Origin: CAZYYO01 sp964650965
GTDB taxonomy: Bacteria; Bacillota; Clostridia; Lachnospirales; Lachnospiraceae
DNA length: 5,270 nucleotides
Direction: 5' to 3'
Assembly: GCA_964650965.1 (NCBI GenBank)
Contig: CAZYYO010000120.1
Location: forward strand, 1-5,270
Part shown: one piece after another, positions 5,045 through 5,270 of the stretch
Layout: each line of letters starts with the position of its first letter
How positions within the stretch are numbered: the first letter of the stretch is position 1
Program-made: the position numbers and the translations under genes
The notes under the pieces: model-generated
Database searches by the model: none
The model's input: only the letters and a program-made list of their open reading frames with translations
Told to the model about the DNA's origin: nothing

Positions 5045-5270
5045 TTAAAAAATTAATCCAGCTTCTCTTGCTGCTTCTGCCAATGCTTTGACTTTACCTT
5101 CATATATAAATCCGCCTCTATCAAAGACAACAGTGTCAATACCTTTATCTAAAGCCTTTTTTGCGATTACAGTACCAAGTTTTGCTGCTGCATCAACGTT
5201 ATTAGTCTTTTCTAAATCAGCCTTCACCTCTTTATCAAGAGTAGAAGCTGAACAAAGGGTATTTCCAACT
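5045..5270 (-). CDS. rplR: 50S ribosomal protein L18, C-terminal part (5' end beyond window)
   Basis: L18 binds 5S rRNA and links it to the large subunit. About 74 C-terminal residues are present of a protein that is usually near 120. The frame runs off the window edge with one extra base, so the start is outside. Family landmarks are SASTLDKEVKADLEKTNN, AAKLGTVIAKKALDKGIDTVVFDRGGFIYEGKVKALAEAAREAGLIF in pieces, ending in the typical Gly-Leu-x-Phe. An in-frame GTG at 5227 is not the start, because conserved L18 sequence continues upstream of it. The TAA stop is fused to the rpsE SD (TAAGGAGG), leaving 14 bases between the genes. rplR-rpsE-rpmD-rplO is the canonical spc order. Confidence 0.97.
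   Translation of the reverse strand, partial: VGNTLCSASTLDKEVKADLEKTNNVDAAAKLGTVIAKKALDKGIDTVVFDRGGFIYEGKVKALAEAAREAGLIF

Noticed and set aside
5225..5227. GTG as a possible start of L18
   Set aside because: The same frame continues upstream to the window edge with typical L18 residues (SASTLDKE), so it is an internal valine codon.

Overview
The window is the end of the spc ribosomal-protein operon running into the alpha operon of a low-to-moderate GC Gram-positive bacterium. Every recognised gene is on the minus strand, so transcription runs from position 5270 toward 1. In transcription order: rplR (L18, 3' part) - rpsE (S5) - rpmD (L30) - rplO (L15) - secY - adk - map - a KOW-domain RNA-binding protein - infA (IF1) - rpmJ (L36) - rpsM (S13, first two codons only). 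This order, a KOW protein between map and infA, an adenylate kinase with a four-cysteine LID, and AAGGAGG-type Shine-Dalgarno (SD) sites point to Bacillota, class Clostridia, most likely a Lachnospiraceae-type organism. The species cannot be fixed from this stretch.

From 5270 to 3857 are four ribosomal-protein genes with gaps of 14-23 bases, each with a strong SD. From 3857 to 764 come secretion and processing functions: the SecY channel, adenylate kinase, methionine aminopeptidase and the KOW protein. They are tightly coupled (TAATG overlap at rplO/secY, ATGA overlap at map/KOW). The exception is a 63-base secY-adk gap holding a strong hairpin. From 749 to 531 is infA. Seven bases after its stop lies a near-perfect housekeeping promoter that restarts transcription for rpmJ and the alpha-operon genes beyond the window. 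rpmJ is a 37-codon gene with a GTG start and is easy to miss.

The stretch from 298 to 7, between rpmJ and rpsM, is the only sizeable part without a recognised gene. It reads as a run of hairpins ending in a tandem imperfect repeat around the rpsM ribosome-binding site. I take it as a candidate ribosomal-protein leader RNA controlling the alpha operon. This is inference from hand-drawn pairings.

The genes together supply ribosome assembly (L18, S5, L30, L15, L36, S13), translation initiation (IF1), protein export (SecY), removal of the initiator methionine (Map) and adenylate balance (Adk). The coding part is ordinary housekeeping; the points of interest are regulatory. No mobile element, CRISPR array, tRNA or rRNA was seen.
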